Below are positions 1 through 7,686 of a stretch of DNA of 64,000 bases, piece after piece. The stretch lies in assembly GCF_003634315.1 (NCBI RefSeq), contig NZ_RBXL01000001.1, forward strand, positions 2,708,501 to 2,772,500. Reading direction: 5' to 3'. This DNA comes from Thiocapsa rosea. GTDB lineage: Bacteria > Pseudomonadota > Gammaproteobacteria > Chromatiales > Chromatiaceae. A program made the translations under genes and the position numbers. The notes beneath the pieces are model-generated. The model did not search any database. It was not told the origin of the DNA and saw only the letters and a program-made list of their open reading frames with translations. Within the stretch, counting starts at the first letter, position 1; each line of letters opens with the position of its first letter.

Positions 1-39
1 GTTCGAGTTCCCCCCTGCGCACCACCGACGACCGAGTGG

Positions 40-1533
40 ATGACACGACACCGCCGCCTTGACCTGACGTTCTCGCTTCTTCAGTTGGTCCTGATCGGAT
101 TCGCTGTCGTCACTTTACCCCTCGGTTTGGCACTCGCTACGGCCTGGTTTGCGGTCGATCACCTCGCCTCGAAGGGGCAAGATGCGGTGGTCGCGGCGGT
201 CCGTGCAACCCAAGCAAGCCGAAATCTGATCGAGGAAATCACGGACGTCGAACGCCTTGCGCGTCAATATCACGTCTTGTCCGATCCGGCACTCCTCGAG
301 TCCTATGAGGCCCAGCGCGAAAGCTTCTTGATCCACTTGGCCGACATTGCGGCTCTGGAGATGGGTCGGTCGGTGCGTACCCTGGCACTTGATCTCGAAG
401 CGGCGTCAAAGGCGACGTTCGCAGCCTTGGATAGCGGAGGCACAAGCGCTGAGGCGACGAAAACCGCGTTGGAAAGCTTTGCACATCTCAACGTGCTCTC
501 GCGCGACATCTATCGTGAAAGCGTGCGTGTCGTGGCGCGCGAGGTCGAGGCGATGCATCGCGAAGGGGCGGACACCCGACAACAACTCTTGTGGGAGGCA
601 TCCGCCAGCATCCCGGTAGCCTTGCTCCTGACGTTCATTTTCACAATGCTGATTGCGCGACCCATGCGTCAACTCGATCAGGCGATTCGATCACTGGGTG
701 ACGGACGTTTCGATCGTCCGATTCAGGTTTCGGGTCTCAGTGATCTTGCCGATCTCGGTGAACGCTTGAACTGGCTGCGGCTTCGCCTCATTGAGCTCGA
801 GGAGCAAAAGACCTTTTTTCTTCACCATATCTCGCATGAGCTTAAAACGCCGCTGACCAATATCGTCGAAGGTGCCGAGCTCCTGTCGCAGGATGTTCTC
901 GGATCGCTCGAGCCCGAGCAGCATGAGATTCTGGACATTGTCCGTGTCAATAGCCTTCAGCTCCAGGGACTGATCGAAAACCTTCTCACCGCCAGCAACG
1001 GCGAAGACGCAGCAGCCGTAATTGCTCCACGTCGCATTGACCTTGACGATCTGATTCGTAAGCTTGCCGAGCGCCATAAGTTGCCGGCGCGCGCCAAAGA
1101 GCTCGACATCGAGCTGATCCTCAGCAGCGAGACCTTGTGGTCGGATCAGGAGCGGCTCGCGACGATCGTCGATAACCTCTTGTCGAATGCGATTAAGTTC
1201 ACCGCGGCAAGCAGCCGTGTCCGTATCGTCACCGGGAACTTCAATAACGACATCTATATCGATGTTCGAGATGAAGGAAAAGGCATTCGCCCCGAAGATC
1301 GCGAGAACGTTTTCGAGCGTTTTTTTCAGAAGCCTTCGGTCGGCAACAGCCGCATTCGCGGAAGCGGCCTCGGTCTCTTTATCGCTCGTGAGTATGCCTT
1401 GGCCTTGGGAGGTCGCTTGCAGGTCATGAATTCCGATGAAGGCGCATGCCTTCGACTCCGCTTACCTCGACGTCGATTTTTTGGGGCCTCCGAAGCGGTC
1501 GACGCAGCGAGGACCTCCTCGCAATCAACATGA
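40..1533 (+). CDS. glrK: GlrK/QseE-type membrane sensor histidine kinase
   Basis: This is an inner-membrane sensor kinase that autophosphorylates on His and passes the phosphate to the GlrR-like regulator two genes downstream. An N-terminal membrane helix lies at about residues 17-40. A periplasmic sensor region rich in helices follows, then a second helix at about 190-205 and a HAMP linker. The H-box motif SHELKTPL places the phospho-accepting histidine at residue 266. The N box DNLLSNAIKF, G1 box DEGKGI, F box FERFFQ and G2 box GSGLGLF are all intact. Its 497 aa is normal for the family. Its TGA stop overlaps the ATG of the lipoprotein gene, so the three genes look translationally coupled. 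Order kinase-lipoprotein-regulator matches E. coli glrK-qseG-glrR. The region upstream, where glmY sits in E. coli, is outside the window. Confidence 0.88.
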   Translation: MTRHRRLDLTFSLLQLVLIGFAVVTLPLGLALATAWFAVDHLASKGQDAVVAAVRATQASRNLIEEITDVERLARQYHVLSDPALLESYEAQRESFLIHLADIAALEMGRSVRTLALDLEAASKATFAALDSGGTSAEATKTALESFAHLNVLSRDIYRESVRVVAREVEAMHREGADTRQQLLWEASASIPVALLLTFIFTMLIARPMRQLDQAIRSLGDGRFDRPIQVSGLSDLADLGERLNWLRLRLIELEEQKTFFLHHISHELKTPLTNIVEGAELLSQDVLGSLEPEQHEILDIVRVNSLQLQGLIENLLTASNGEDAAAVIAPRRIDLDDLIRKLAERHKLPARAKELDIELILSSETLWSDQERLATIVDNLLSNAIKFTAASSRVRIVTGNFNNDIYIDVRDEGKGIRPEDRENVFERFFQKPSVGNSRIRGSGLGLFIAREYALALGGRLQVMNSDEGACLRLRLPRRRFFGASEAVDAARTSSQST

Positions 1534-2285
1534 TCATCCCATACGGCCTCGGGAGCGCTTGGCAGACTTGGCGACAGCCCGTCCTGATTGCCGCAAGCGC
1601 GGCGATCCTAGCCCTTCTCACCGCATGCACTCCGAGCGTCCTTTCTCGGGCGTCCAAACCTGTGCCGGAGCCCGTTGATCTCAATCGGGTGTTCGGAACA
1701 GTCGCCTCGCTTCGACAGTCGGACCCAGCCACCCTGCGCGATTCAGCCGCTGCAGCGGACACCGATGACCCGTCGCAATTGTTGGGCTGGGCGCTGGTCA
1801 TGACGATGCTCGGCGAGCCGTCCGACAAGGCGCGCGCGGCGGAGCTGTTTACGGCCTATCTCAATCATCCGATGCAAACGCCGGGATCGATCGCACTGGC
1901 GACGGTCATGCTGGATCAATTGCGGACCGAGGCCCGGCTGCGAAGCAGACTCGGCGTGACCATTCGTCAGCGCGACGCTCTCGACGCACGCCTTGCCGCC
2001 GCACCCAAGCGCGGTCCGGGAGACGCGGACAAGCTTGGGCAAGAGGACGCGGACGTCCTTTCGCTTCAGACCGTCATCCGCGAACGTGATGATGTCGCAG
2101 CGCAACTTGAACAACTTAGGGCGAGCGAACGACAACAGCAGGTGCGTGACCGCGCCCTTCACGCAACGATTCGCGAGCGCGACGCGCTGACGACTCAGTT
2201 GGAAGAACTCAAAGAGATCGAAATGGAGATTCGTGACCGAAGACGCGATTTAAATCTTGCATCACCCGAGGATAATCTCAAGTGA
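1530..2285 (+). CDS. QseG-position coiled-coil lipoprotein
   Basis: This is a 251-aa predicted lipoprotein lying between a GlrK-like kinase and a GlrR-like regulator, the position of QseG in enterobacteria. I chose ATG 1530 because it overlaps the kinase stop (ATGA) and gives a proper signal peptide ending in the lipobox LTAC, with lipidated Cys33. An upstream in-frame start at 1446 would bury the signal. The C-terminal half contains three copies of a heptad-like motif (TIRQRDAL, VIRERDDV, TIRERDAL), suggesting a coiled coil. QseG is known to contact the QseE/GlrK kinase. A similar envelope-sensing role here is inferred from position, not from visible sequence identity. Confidence 0.7.
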   Translation: MIIPYGLGSAWQTWRQPVLIAASAAILALLTACTPSVLSRASKPVPEPVDLNRVFGTVASLRQSDPATLRDSAAAADTDDPSQLLGWALVMTMLGEPSDKARAAELFTAYLNHPMQTPGSIALATVMLDQLRTEARLRSRLGVTIRQRDALDARLAAAPKRGPGDADKLGQEDADVLSLQTVIRERDDVAAQLEQLRASERQQQVRDRALHATIRERDALTTQLEELKEIEMEIRDRRRDLNLASPEDNLK

Positions 2286-3697
2286 CCAACCCGACAAAGA
2301 TCCTCTTGGTGGACGATGACGCCGATCTGCGCAAGCTGCTTTCCATACGCCTCAAAACAGCCGGGCACGAGGTAAGGGCGGTGACCTGCGGCGAGGAGGC
2401 CCTTGCCGTGCTCGCGCACTTCAAACCGCGGCTGGTTGTGAGCGATCTGCGGATGGACGGCATGGATGGCCTAGAGCTGTTCGACTCCATCAGACGGGAT
2501 TACCCGGGCCTACCCGTGATCATTCTGACCGCCCACGGCAGCATTCCCCACGCCGTGGACGCCACCCAACGCGGTGTCTTCGGATTCCTCACCAAGCCCT
2601 TCGACGGCAAGGAGCTCTTGGGCCTCGTCGAGCGTGCGGCAAGGCTTGGCGGCGCCGAAGAGGAACCCTCTTCACGGATTGAGGATTGGCGCGCAAACAT
2701 CATCACGCGAAGCGCAGCGCTAGAAGACGTCCTGCGACATGCTTACCTCGCAGCAGAGACCGACACGAACATCCTGATCCAAAGCGAAAGCGGGACAGGC
2801 AAGGAACTTCTGGCGCGAGCCGTCCATCGGGCCAGCCCGCGGTCCAGTCGCCCCTTCGTGGCGGTCAACTGCAGCGCCATCCCCGAGACGCTCCTGGAGT
2901 CCGAGCTCTTCGGTCACGCCAAAGGATCCTTTACGGGCGCCATCCAGAACCGCAAGGGACTTTTCGAGGAGGCCGACGGCGGTACCCTTTTTCTCGACGA
3001 GGTCGGCGATATGCCGCTTGCATTCCAAGCCAAGCTGCTGCGCGCCTTGCAGGAGGGCGAGGTTCGTCCGGTCGGTGCGAACCGCTCGGTCAGCGTGGAC
3101 GTTCGGGTCATCTCGGCAACGCATCGCGACCTGGACCAGGCGATGGCCGACGGGCAGTTTCGCGCCGACCTTTTTTATCGCCTCAACGTGGTTCGGTTGG
3201 AGTTGCCGCCCTTGCGGGAGCGGCTAGAGGACATTCCCTTGCTTGCGAACCGATTCCTCGCCGAAGCCAACGCACGTAACAAGAGGCAGGTCGAGGGTTT
3301 CGCACCGGACGCGATGGAGTTGATGATGTCGGCTCCCTGGCCGGGAAACGTGCGCCAGCTCCAGAATCTCGTCGAGCAGGCCGCCGCGCTTTGCACGACC
3401 AAGATTGTTCCGGCGACCCTGGTTCAGCGCGCCCTGCGAAACGATCTCGGCACTCTGCCCTCCTTGGCCGATGCGCGTGAGCGCTTCGATCGCGAATACC
3501 TCATCAACCTTCTTCGGATCACCGAAGGCAACGTCAGCAGCGCGGCGCGCATGGCCGGTCGACATCGTACGGAGTTTTACAAGCTCCTGCGCCGCTATCG
3601 TCTCGATTCCGCCTTGTTTCGCCCGTCTCCGACGACTGAAGAGCCTCAAGGCGGCGGATCGGCTTACGCAACGGAGATTCGTGGTCGGGTCGTATAG
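2282..3697 (+). CDS. glrR: GlrR/QseF-type sigma-54 activator response regulator
   Basis: This is an NtrC-family response regulator that would activate sigma-54 promoters after phosphorylation by the upstream kinase. The receiver domain spans about residues 5-120, with acidic pocket DDD at 11-13, phospho-acceptor Asp55 (VSDLRMDG) and switch Lys in TKPF. The AAA+ domain follows with Walker A SESGTGKE and Walker B TLFLDEVGDM. The C-terminal Fis-type helix-turn-helix carries the GlrR-like signature RMAGRHRTEFYKLLRRY. The sigma-54 contact loop reads GSFTGA rather than the usual GAFTGA. The GTG start at 2282 overlaps the lipoprotein stop (GTGA), and the only alternative would disrupt the receiver domain. 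Length of 471 aa is typical. Confidence 0.88.
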   Translation: MTNPTKILLVDDDADLRKLLSIRLKTAGHEVRAVTCGEEALAVLAHFKPRLVVSDLRMDGMDGLELFDSIRRDYPGLPVIILTAHGSIPHAVDATQRGVFGFLTKPFDGKELLGLVERAARLGGAEEEPSSRIEDWRANIITRSAALEDVLRHAYLAAETDTNILIQSESGTGKELLARAVHRASPRSSRPFVAVNCSAIPETLLESELFGHAKGSFTGAIQNRKGLFEEADGGTLFLDEVGDMPLAFQAKLLRALQEGEVRPVGANRSVSVDVRVISATHRDLDQAMADGQFRADLFYRLNVVRLELPPLRERLEDIPLLANRFLAEANARNKRQVEGFAPDAMELMMSAPWPGNVRQLQNLVEQAAALCTTKIVPATLVQRALRNDLGTLPSLADARERFDREYLINLLRITEGNVSSAARMAGRHRTEFYKLLRRYRLDSALFRPSPTTEEPQGGGSAYATEIRGRVV

Positions 3698-3749
3698 GGG
3701 TCCCGCTCGCGGGCTCATTTCGAGTCCAGTCCTCGCGTCGTCCTTTTCA

Positions 3750-4094
3750 TTACTGAGGCTCCGGGCCTACCAACGCGACTATCTTGGCCCTGACGTCGTT
3801 CAGCTCGGCGGTGGACACCTTCCCTTTGCGTAGGGCCTTGCGGGCCACCCAATCGAGGCTCTTGACCTGGTCGGCTAGGACGGCGCCCGGGCGATCCCCC
3901 GGTATCGGTACCTCGAAGGGGTAGCCCTTGACTTGCGTGGTCATGGGACAGCAGAGCATCAGCCCGGTCTTGCCGTTGTAGGCCGAAGGGCTGACAACCA
4001 GCGCCGGCCTGTGGCCAGCCTGCTCATGTCCAGCCTGCGGATCGAAGTGCAGCCACACGATATCGCCGGCCTCGGGAGTGTAGTGCTGAACCAT
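3750..4094 (-). CDS. mazF: MazF-type endoribonuclease toxin
   Basis: This is a type II toxin of the MazF/PemK fold, an mRNA interferase neutralised by the MazE-like protein encoded immediately upstream. The 114-aa sequence has the family signature near its N-terminus (GDIVWLHFDPQAGHEQAGHRP), followed by ALVVSP, a CCPMTTQVKGYPFEV strand pair and ADQVKSLDW, all typical of active MazF. Its ATG overlaps the mazE stop by one base (TGATG), so the two are translationally coupled. The gene converges on glrR with only about 50 bp between them. No truncation or missing core residue is apparent. Confidence 0.9.
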   Translation of the reverse strand: MVQHYTPEAGDIVWLHFDPQAGHEQAGHRPALVVSPSAYNGKTGLMLCCPMTTQVKGYPFEVPIPGDRPGAVLADQVKSLDWVARKALRKGKVSTAELNDVRAKIVALVGPEPQ

Positions 4095-4336
4095 CAGAGC
4101 GCTTCCTTACCCACGGGTCCACCAACGTCAACTTCTGCGTGCAGGTTCTCCGGCGTGATGCCGGCCAGCAATTCAGCAAGGTCGTAGCCCCTGGGTCGTA
4201 TCGGCTCGATCACGATGGTCCCGCCTTCTTCGCGGATATCCACGACTTCATCCAGCGTCAGGTGGGCCGCCTCCATGACGGCGGCAGGTATACGCACCGA
4301 CGCACTGTTGCCCCACTTCTTCACAGTGACACGCAT
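4094..4336 (-). CDS. mazE: MazE-type antitoxin (AbrB fold)
   Basis: This is an 80-aa antitoxin that binds MazF and represses the module. The N-terminus MRVTVKKWGNSASVRIP is a textbook swapped-hairpin AbrB/MazE DNA-binding domain. The acidic C-terminal half (LAELLAGITPENLHAEV) is the toxin-wrapping tail. I start at 4336 because this gives the family N-terminus. A longer reading frame to 4444 only adds arginine-rich sequence from the promoter region. An inverted repeat just upstream is a likely autoregulatory operator. Confidence 0.9.
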   Translation of the reverse strand: MRVTVKKWGNSASVRIPAAVMEAAHLTLDEVVDIREEGGTIVIEPIRPRGYDLAELLAGITPENLHAEVDVGGPVGKEAL

Positions 4337-4349
4337 AGCCGATTTCCGG

Positions 4350-4370
4350 TGTATCTTCAATGTTGATACA
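4350..4370. promoter_or_regulatory. Putative MazE operator upstream of mazEF
   Basis: TGTATC (4350-4355) and GATACA (4365-4370) form a 6-bp inverted repeat separated by 9 bp, starting 14 bp upstream of the mazE start codon. MazE-type antitoxins repress their own promoters at such palindromes. Assignment is by position and symmetry only. Confidence 0.5.
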
Positions 4371-4475
4371 TTACGCCGGAGCCACGCGGCTTGCAAGCTT
4401 GCCGAGCGTCGGGTCGGGTCGCCGCGAAGACCCCGCCAGCGCACGACCCGGTTGGAAGATGATCACTCGGCCTGG

Positions 4476-4553
4476 GCCGCAGTGCGGAAAGATCGGCGGA
4501 AGTCAGGTGAGCGAATCTTAGAAATCGATGACGAGATAATGTTGGAAACAACA
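4476..4553 (+). repeat. 77-bp dispersed repeat, copy A
   Basis: This segment matches the reverse complement of 7387-7463 with about eight differences over roughly 77 aligned bases. It contains the shared core ATCGGCGGAAGTCAGGTGAG. In one frame both copies encode nearly the same peptide (KDRRKSGERILEI, one variable residue, DEIMLET), and most differences fall at synonymous positions. It lies in a gene-poor stretch between mazE and the FN3 gene and is followed about 100 bp later by a TCCC array. It is probably a relic of a duplicated coding sequence or mobile element. Confidence 0.8.
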
Positions 4554-4650
4554 CCCCGGTGGGTGATGCGTCAGATGACCAAGCGCGTCAGTCGCGTCAA
4601 ACCCCTGCATGCGGCACGAAGCGATCAACTGCCGGATCTCGGGGGTGTGT

Positions 4651-4697
4651 CCCTCCCCCCTCCCTCCCTCCCTCCCTCCCTCCCTCCCTCCCTCCCT
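4651..4697. repeat. TCCC tetranucleotide tandem array
   Basis: Nine uninterrupted TCCC units (4661-4696) are preceded by an imperfect C-rich stretch. The complementary strand is a run of GGGA units, able in principle to form a G-quadruplex. Frames open through it encode only PSLP repeats and are not credible genes. The 4337-5140 stretch around it holds no gene I can support. Confidence 0.9.
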
Positions 4698-4831
4698 CGA
4701 TCAAGCCGCACCCCTCTTCTGGCACCGGAGCGGTCCGACAGTACCTCCAGCCAAGTGCCGCGGGCCTTCTCGGAAAGCCCGGTGTCTCCAGACGACTACA
4801 AAAGACCCTCCTATTTGATAGAGGCTTAAGA

Positions 4832-4862
4832 CGCTCATCCGAATTCCTGTAGTCGATGAGCG
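4832..4862. repeat. 8-bp inverted repeat in mazE/FN3 intergenic region
   Basis: CGCTCATC at 4832-4839 is exactly complementary to GATGAGCG at 4855-4862, with a 15-base loop. There is no T-tract, so a terminator role is not supported. It may be a structural or regulatory hairpin. Confidence 0.4.
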
Positions 4863-4896
4863 ACGCGTGGCTTCGCTCTCAAACGTCTGAAGGATC

Positions 4897-4922
4897 TTTA
4901 ACATATTGTTCTATATGTTAAA
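4897..4922. promoter_or_regulatory. AT-rich palindrome upstream of the FN3 gene
   Basis: TTTAACATAT (4897-4906) and ATATGTTAAA (4913-4922) are perfect 10-bp inverted arms around a 6-bp centre. It stands out in a GC-rich genome and lies about 220 bp upstream of the FN3 protein start. It could be a repressor operator or an insertion-site scar. No protein in the window is an obvious binder. Confidence 0.45.
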
Positions 4923-5140
4923 TAAATAAGTGGCATGCGTTTCGCTGAAGCAGGCAGAGCCCCAAGCAACTGCTGCACAGCGGGAGCAACACCAGAGAGA
5001 CAAACGCGTGCCGGTCGACTCCTCGCCAGGCGTCCTAACCACTACCGACGGTTCCCGACTCGGGGATTTCAATTTCTTACAGCTGAGCGCGCTCAGGGAA
5101 GGTTCTTGTTGCCAGCGGTTTTCACGATTCAAGGTTTGTC

Positions 5141-6022
5141 ATGTCCATTGACCGCTTACACCTCGGCCCACGTCTGCGGGTGCGTCTCAATTCGCTGTTC
5201 ATCGCATTGATAGGTCTTCTCGCCTTCACCGAAAGCGCCCTCGCGGGTGATGTGAGACTCGCTTGGAATGGGGTCTCGGGAGCAACCGGTTACCTTCTCT
5301 ACTCCGGGACGGCATCGCGCGGCTACACACAGACACTGGATGCAAAAACCAATACCAGTGCCACCGTGAGCGGGCTGACCGACGGGACCAAGTATTATTT
5401 TGCGGTGCGGGCCTACAAGGGTTCGGTCACCAGCGACTACTCTCAGGAGGTGAGCGTGACGGTCGGCAGTGCAGCTCCCGCGGCTCCCTCCAAGCTTGCC
5501 TCGACGGGGGCGTCCGCCTCGCGGATCAACCTGGTCTGGAACGACAACAGCAGTCATGAGTCCGGATTCCGCATCGAGCGGCGGATCGGCACGGGCGCTT
5601 GGTCGCAGATCGCTTCGGTCGGGGCCAACGTCACGACGTTTGCGAATACCGGACTGAGCTCTTCGACCAACTACGAGTATCGCGTGCGCGCCTACAACGC
5701 GTCAGGCACGTCGGCCTACTCCAATACGGTCACCGTCAGAACAGCCGCGCCGGCGGCGCCTTCGACGCTTGGCGCATCGGTGGCGTCCACATCGCGGATC
5801 AACCTAGCCTGGCGCGACAACAGCAACAACGAGACCGGGTTCCGCATCGAGCGGCGGATCGGCACAGGCGCCTGGTCGCAGATCGCTACGGTCGGCCCCA
5901 ACGCCACCAGCTTCGCCAGTACGGGCCTGATGTCGCAAACCACCTACGGCTATCGCGTGCGGGCCTACAACGGCATCGGGACATCCGCGTACTCAAACGT
6001 GGTGTCGGCGACGACCCGTTAG
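5141..6022 (+). CDS. Secreted three-domain fibronectin type III protein
   Basis: This is a 293-aa exported protein made almost wholly of fibronectin type III modules. A signal peptide with basic n-region and hydrophobic core ends at ALA, with cleavage predicted after residue 35. Domain 1 covers about 36-107, domain 2 about 110-200 and domain 3 about 204-293. Domains 2 and 3 are near-duplicates sharing GFRIERRIGTGAWSQIA and the linker AAPAAPS, and differ at few codons, which implies a recent internal duplication. No catalytic domain, sortase signal or membrane anchor is visible, so an adhesive or matrix role is only inferred. It is flanked by the two inverted copies of a 77-bp repeat together with the next gene. 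Confidence 0.8.
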   Translation: MSIDRLHLGPRLRVRLNSLFIALIGLLAFTESALAGDVRLAWNGVSGATGYLLYSGTASRGYTQTLDAKTNTSATVSGLTDGTKYYFAVRAYKGSVTSDYSQEVSVTVGSAAPAAPSKLASTGASASRINLVWNDNSSHESGFRIERRIGTGAWSQIASVGANVTTFANTGLSSSTNYEYRVRAYNASGTSAYSNTVTVRTAAPAAPSTLGASVASTSRINLAWRDNSNNETGFRIERRIGTGAWSQIATVGPNATSFASTGLMSQTTYGYRVRAYNGIGTSAYSNVVSATTR

Positions 6023-6080
6023 CCGAGGTCGCTGATCCCCGACGGCGACTGGACCGTCTCGCCCGCGACAGCGGCAGCGA

Positions 6081-7127
6081 TCAAATAATCACCGTCTCAT
6101 CCTCGTCATCATCTGGATCGAGTGCGTCGCGATACTGCTCCAACAAGGCCGCGGCGGTCTCAGGCTTGCCGAAGCAGGCGAGGTGATAGAGTGCCTCGCC
6201 CTCGGTGATGAGCGGGAGATTGGTGCGGCCGATGACGATGCCGCTCACGGGCGAGAGCACCGGGTCGTCGACCGGTCGGAAGGGGTCGGTGATGATGCCC
6301 AGGGTGTCGCCCTTGTTGACGTGGGCGCCGAGGGGGGTGAGGGAGAGCAGGATGCCGCTTTGCTGGGCGCGAACCCAGACGCTGGAGCGGGCGACGAGCG
6401 GCTCGTGACCGATCGCTCGGCGCGCCGGGGCGGCACGGATCATCCCGATGTGCCGCATGACCCCGAGGATCCCGCGCAGACCGGCACGGACCGCGAACTC
6501 GTCGAAGCGCAGTGCTTCGCCGCCTTCGTAGAGCAGAATCGGGATGTCGCGTGCCGCGGCCTCCGCGCGCAACGATCCGGGGCGTATCTCCGCGTCGAGG
6601 ATGACCGGTGTCTCGAACGCCTTCGCCAACGCCGGCATGTCCTCGCTCGCGTTGAGCGTGACCCGGATTTGCGGGAGGTTCTCGCGGTGGATTGCCCCGG
6701 TATGGAGATCGATCCCGTGGGTGGAGCCCTCGACCACCTCGCTGATGAGGGTTGCGGCGAGGCGTGCCGCGAGCGAGCCCTTTTCGGATCCGGGAAAGCT
6801 GCGGTTGAGGTCGCGTCGGTCCGGCAGATAGCGCGATTGGCGCACATAGCCGTAGACGTTGACGACAGGCACGGCGAGCAGCGTACCGCGAAGGCGGCTC
6901 AATGACTTGTGCATGAGCAACCGCCGAATAATCTCGACCCCGTTGATCTCGTCGCCATGGATGGACGCCGTGACGAAGAGACGGGGGCCGGGCTTGCGAC
7001 CTCGAACCACATGTACCGGCATGAAGACCGGTGTGGTGGTGTAGAGATTCGGCAGCGGGATGTCGACCCGGGCGCGCTCCCCGGGTTGGATCTCGCGATC
7101 GGCGATGGTGACTGAATCTGCGGTCAT
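6081..7127 (-). CDS. Succinylglutamate desuccinylase/aspartoacylase-family zinc hydrolase
   Basis: This is a 348-aa M14-like zinc amidohydrolase. The zinc-binding pattern is visible as H57 and E60 in SIHGDE and H142 in DLHTG. The DLNRSFPG segment is also conserved in this family. Its substrate is not known. Homologues are often encoded next to RimK ATP-grasp ligases, and here rimK lies on the same strand about 1.5 kb upstream. The two are separated by repeats and an oppositely oriented toxin-antitoxin pair. A role in processing glutamyl or other acyl-amino modifications is inference. The tail DDDEDETVII is acidic and may be dispensable. Confidence 0.8.
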   Translation of the reverse strand: MTADSVTIADREIQPGERARVDIPLPNLYTTTPVFMPVHVVRGRKPGPRLFVTASIHGDEINGVEIIRRLLMHKSLSRLRGTLLAVPVVNVYGYVRQSRYLPDRRDLNRSFPGSEKGSLAARLAATLISEVVEGSTHGIDLHTGAIHRENLPQIRVTLNASEDMPALAKAFETPVILDAEIRPGSLRAEAAARDIPILLYEGGEALRFDEFAVRAGLRGILGVMRHIGMIRAAPARRAIGHEPLVARSSVWVRAQQSGILLSLTPLGAHVNKGDTLGIITDPFRPVDDPVLSPVSGIVIGRTNLPLITEGEALYHLACFGKPETAAALLEQYRDALDPDDDEDETVII

Positions 7128-7203
7128 CGGCTGGCGTCCTTGGAGACAGACGCCGCGATCTTGTCATGAAATGGCCATCTTGTGGGGTTTGGCTTTCGGG
7201 TTC

Positions 7204-7354
7204 CTGCCTTCAGCCTCCTGCCTTCAGCCTCCTGCCTTCAGCCTCCTGCCTCCTGCCTCCAGCTCTCAGCTCTCAGCTCTCAGCTCTCAGCTCTCAGCTC
7301 TCAGCTCTCAGCTCTCAGCTCTCAGCTCTCAGCTCTCAGCTCTCAGCTCTCAGC
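7204..7354. repeat. Tandem array: 14-mer block then about 13 AGCTCTC heptamers
   Basis: Positions 7204-7260 contain imperfect copies of a CAGCCTCCTGCCTT-type unit. From 7261 to 7354 there are about 13 exact head-to-tail copies of AGCTCTC. Any reading frame through it yields SQLSAL repeats, so the track of open frames here is artefactual. Together with the 77-bp repeat copy B, this fills the 7128-7686 stretch. No gene is supported there. Confidence 0.95.
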
Positions 7355-7386
7355 GAGGCGACTCACCCCTCATCCCTCTCTCCTCT

Positions 7387-7463
7387 GTGGTTTCCAACAT
7401 GATCTCGTCGCAGATTTCTAGGATTCGCTCACCTGACTTCCGCCGATCCTTCTGCACTGCGGC
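7387..7463 (-). repeat. 77-bp dispersed repeat, copy B (inverted relative to copy A)
   Basis: This is the reverse-complement partner of 4476-4553, encoding on the minus strand KDRRKSGERILEI, Cys, then DEIMLETT. A simple-sequence array (AGCTCTC) lies about 30 bp 3' of it, just as a TCCC array lies 3' of copy A. The inverted pair encloses the FN3 and M14-hydrolase genes. Confidence 0.8.
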
Positions 7464-7674
7464 ACCGGCCGAGAGGCGGCGGAAGGGGCCGTTCTCGACC
7501 CGGACCCGCCGCTCGTTGCCTGGTCCCGAGTGCCCGTTCTGGACGCGTTGCGGTCGGTCGCGGTTAACCCTGTGAGCAACTCTGGACGGACAATAACGGT
7601 AACAGCCGCGGTCTCGATGACTGCCTGCCCAGCGACGCAGAGCAGGCACCCAAGCGCCTTATGCGGCATTGACG

Positions 7675-7680
7675 TATAAT
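7675..7680 (+). promoter_or_regulatory. Consensus -10 box TATAAT abutting the toxin start
   Basis: A perfect TATAAT ends 6 bp before the toxin ATG at 7687. Transcription would then start on or next to the A of the start codon, suggesting a leaderless mRNA. No convincing -35 box is visible at 17 bp spacing. Confidence 0.5.
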
Positions 7681-7686
7681 CACGCC

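Noticed and set aside
4215-4852. Plus-strand frames through the TCCC array giving PSLP repeats
   Set aside because: Low-complexity translation of the tetranucleotide array, with no ribosome site. The short conserved peptide from the 77-bp repeat is recorded as a repeat instead.
4911-5210. Small frames around the AT-rich palindrome
   Set aside because: No Shine-Dalgarno sequence, no recognisable domain, and overlapping frames on both strands. The FN3 gene start is better supported.
7060-7575. Three overlapping Ser/Leu-rich frames through the AGCTCTC array
   Set aside because: All frames of a 7-bp repeat stay open when no unit phase contains a stop. The products are pure SQLSAL repeats.
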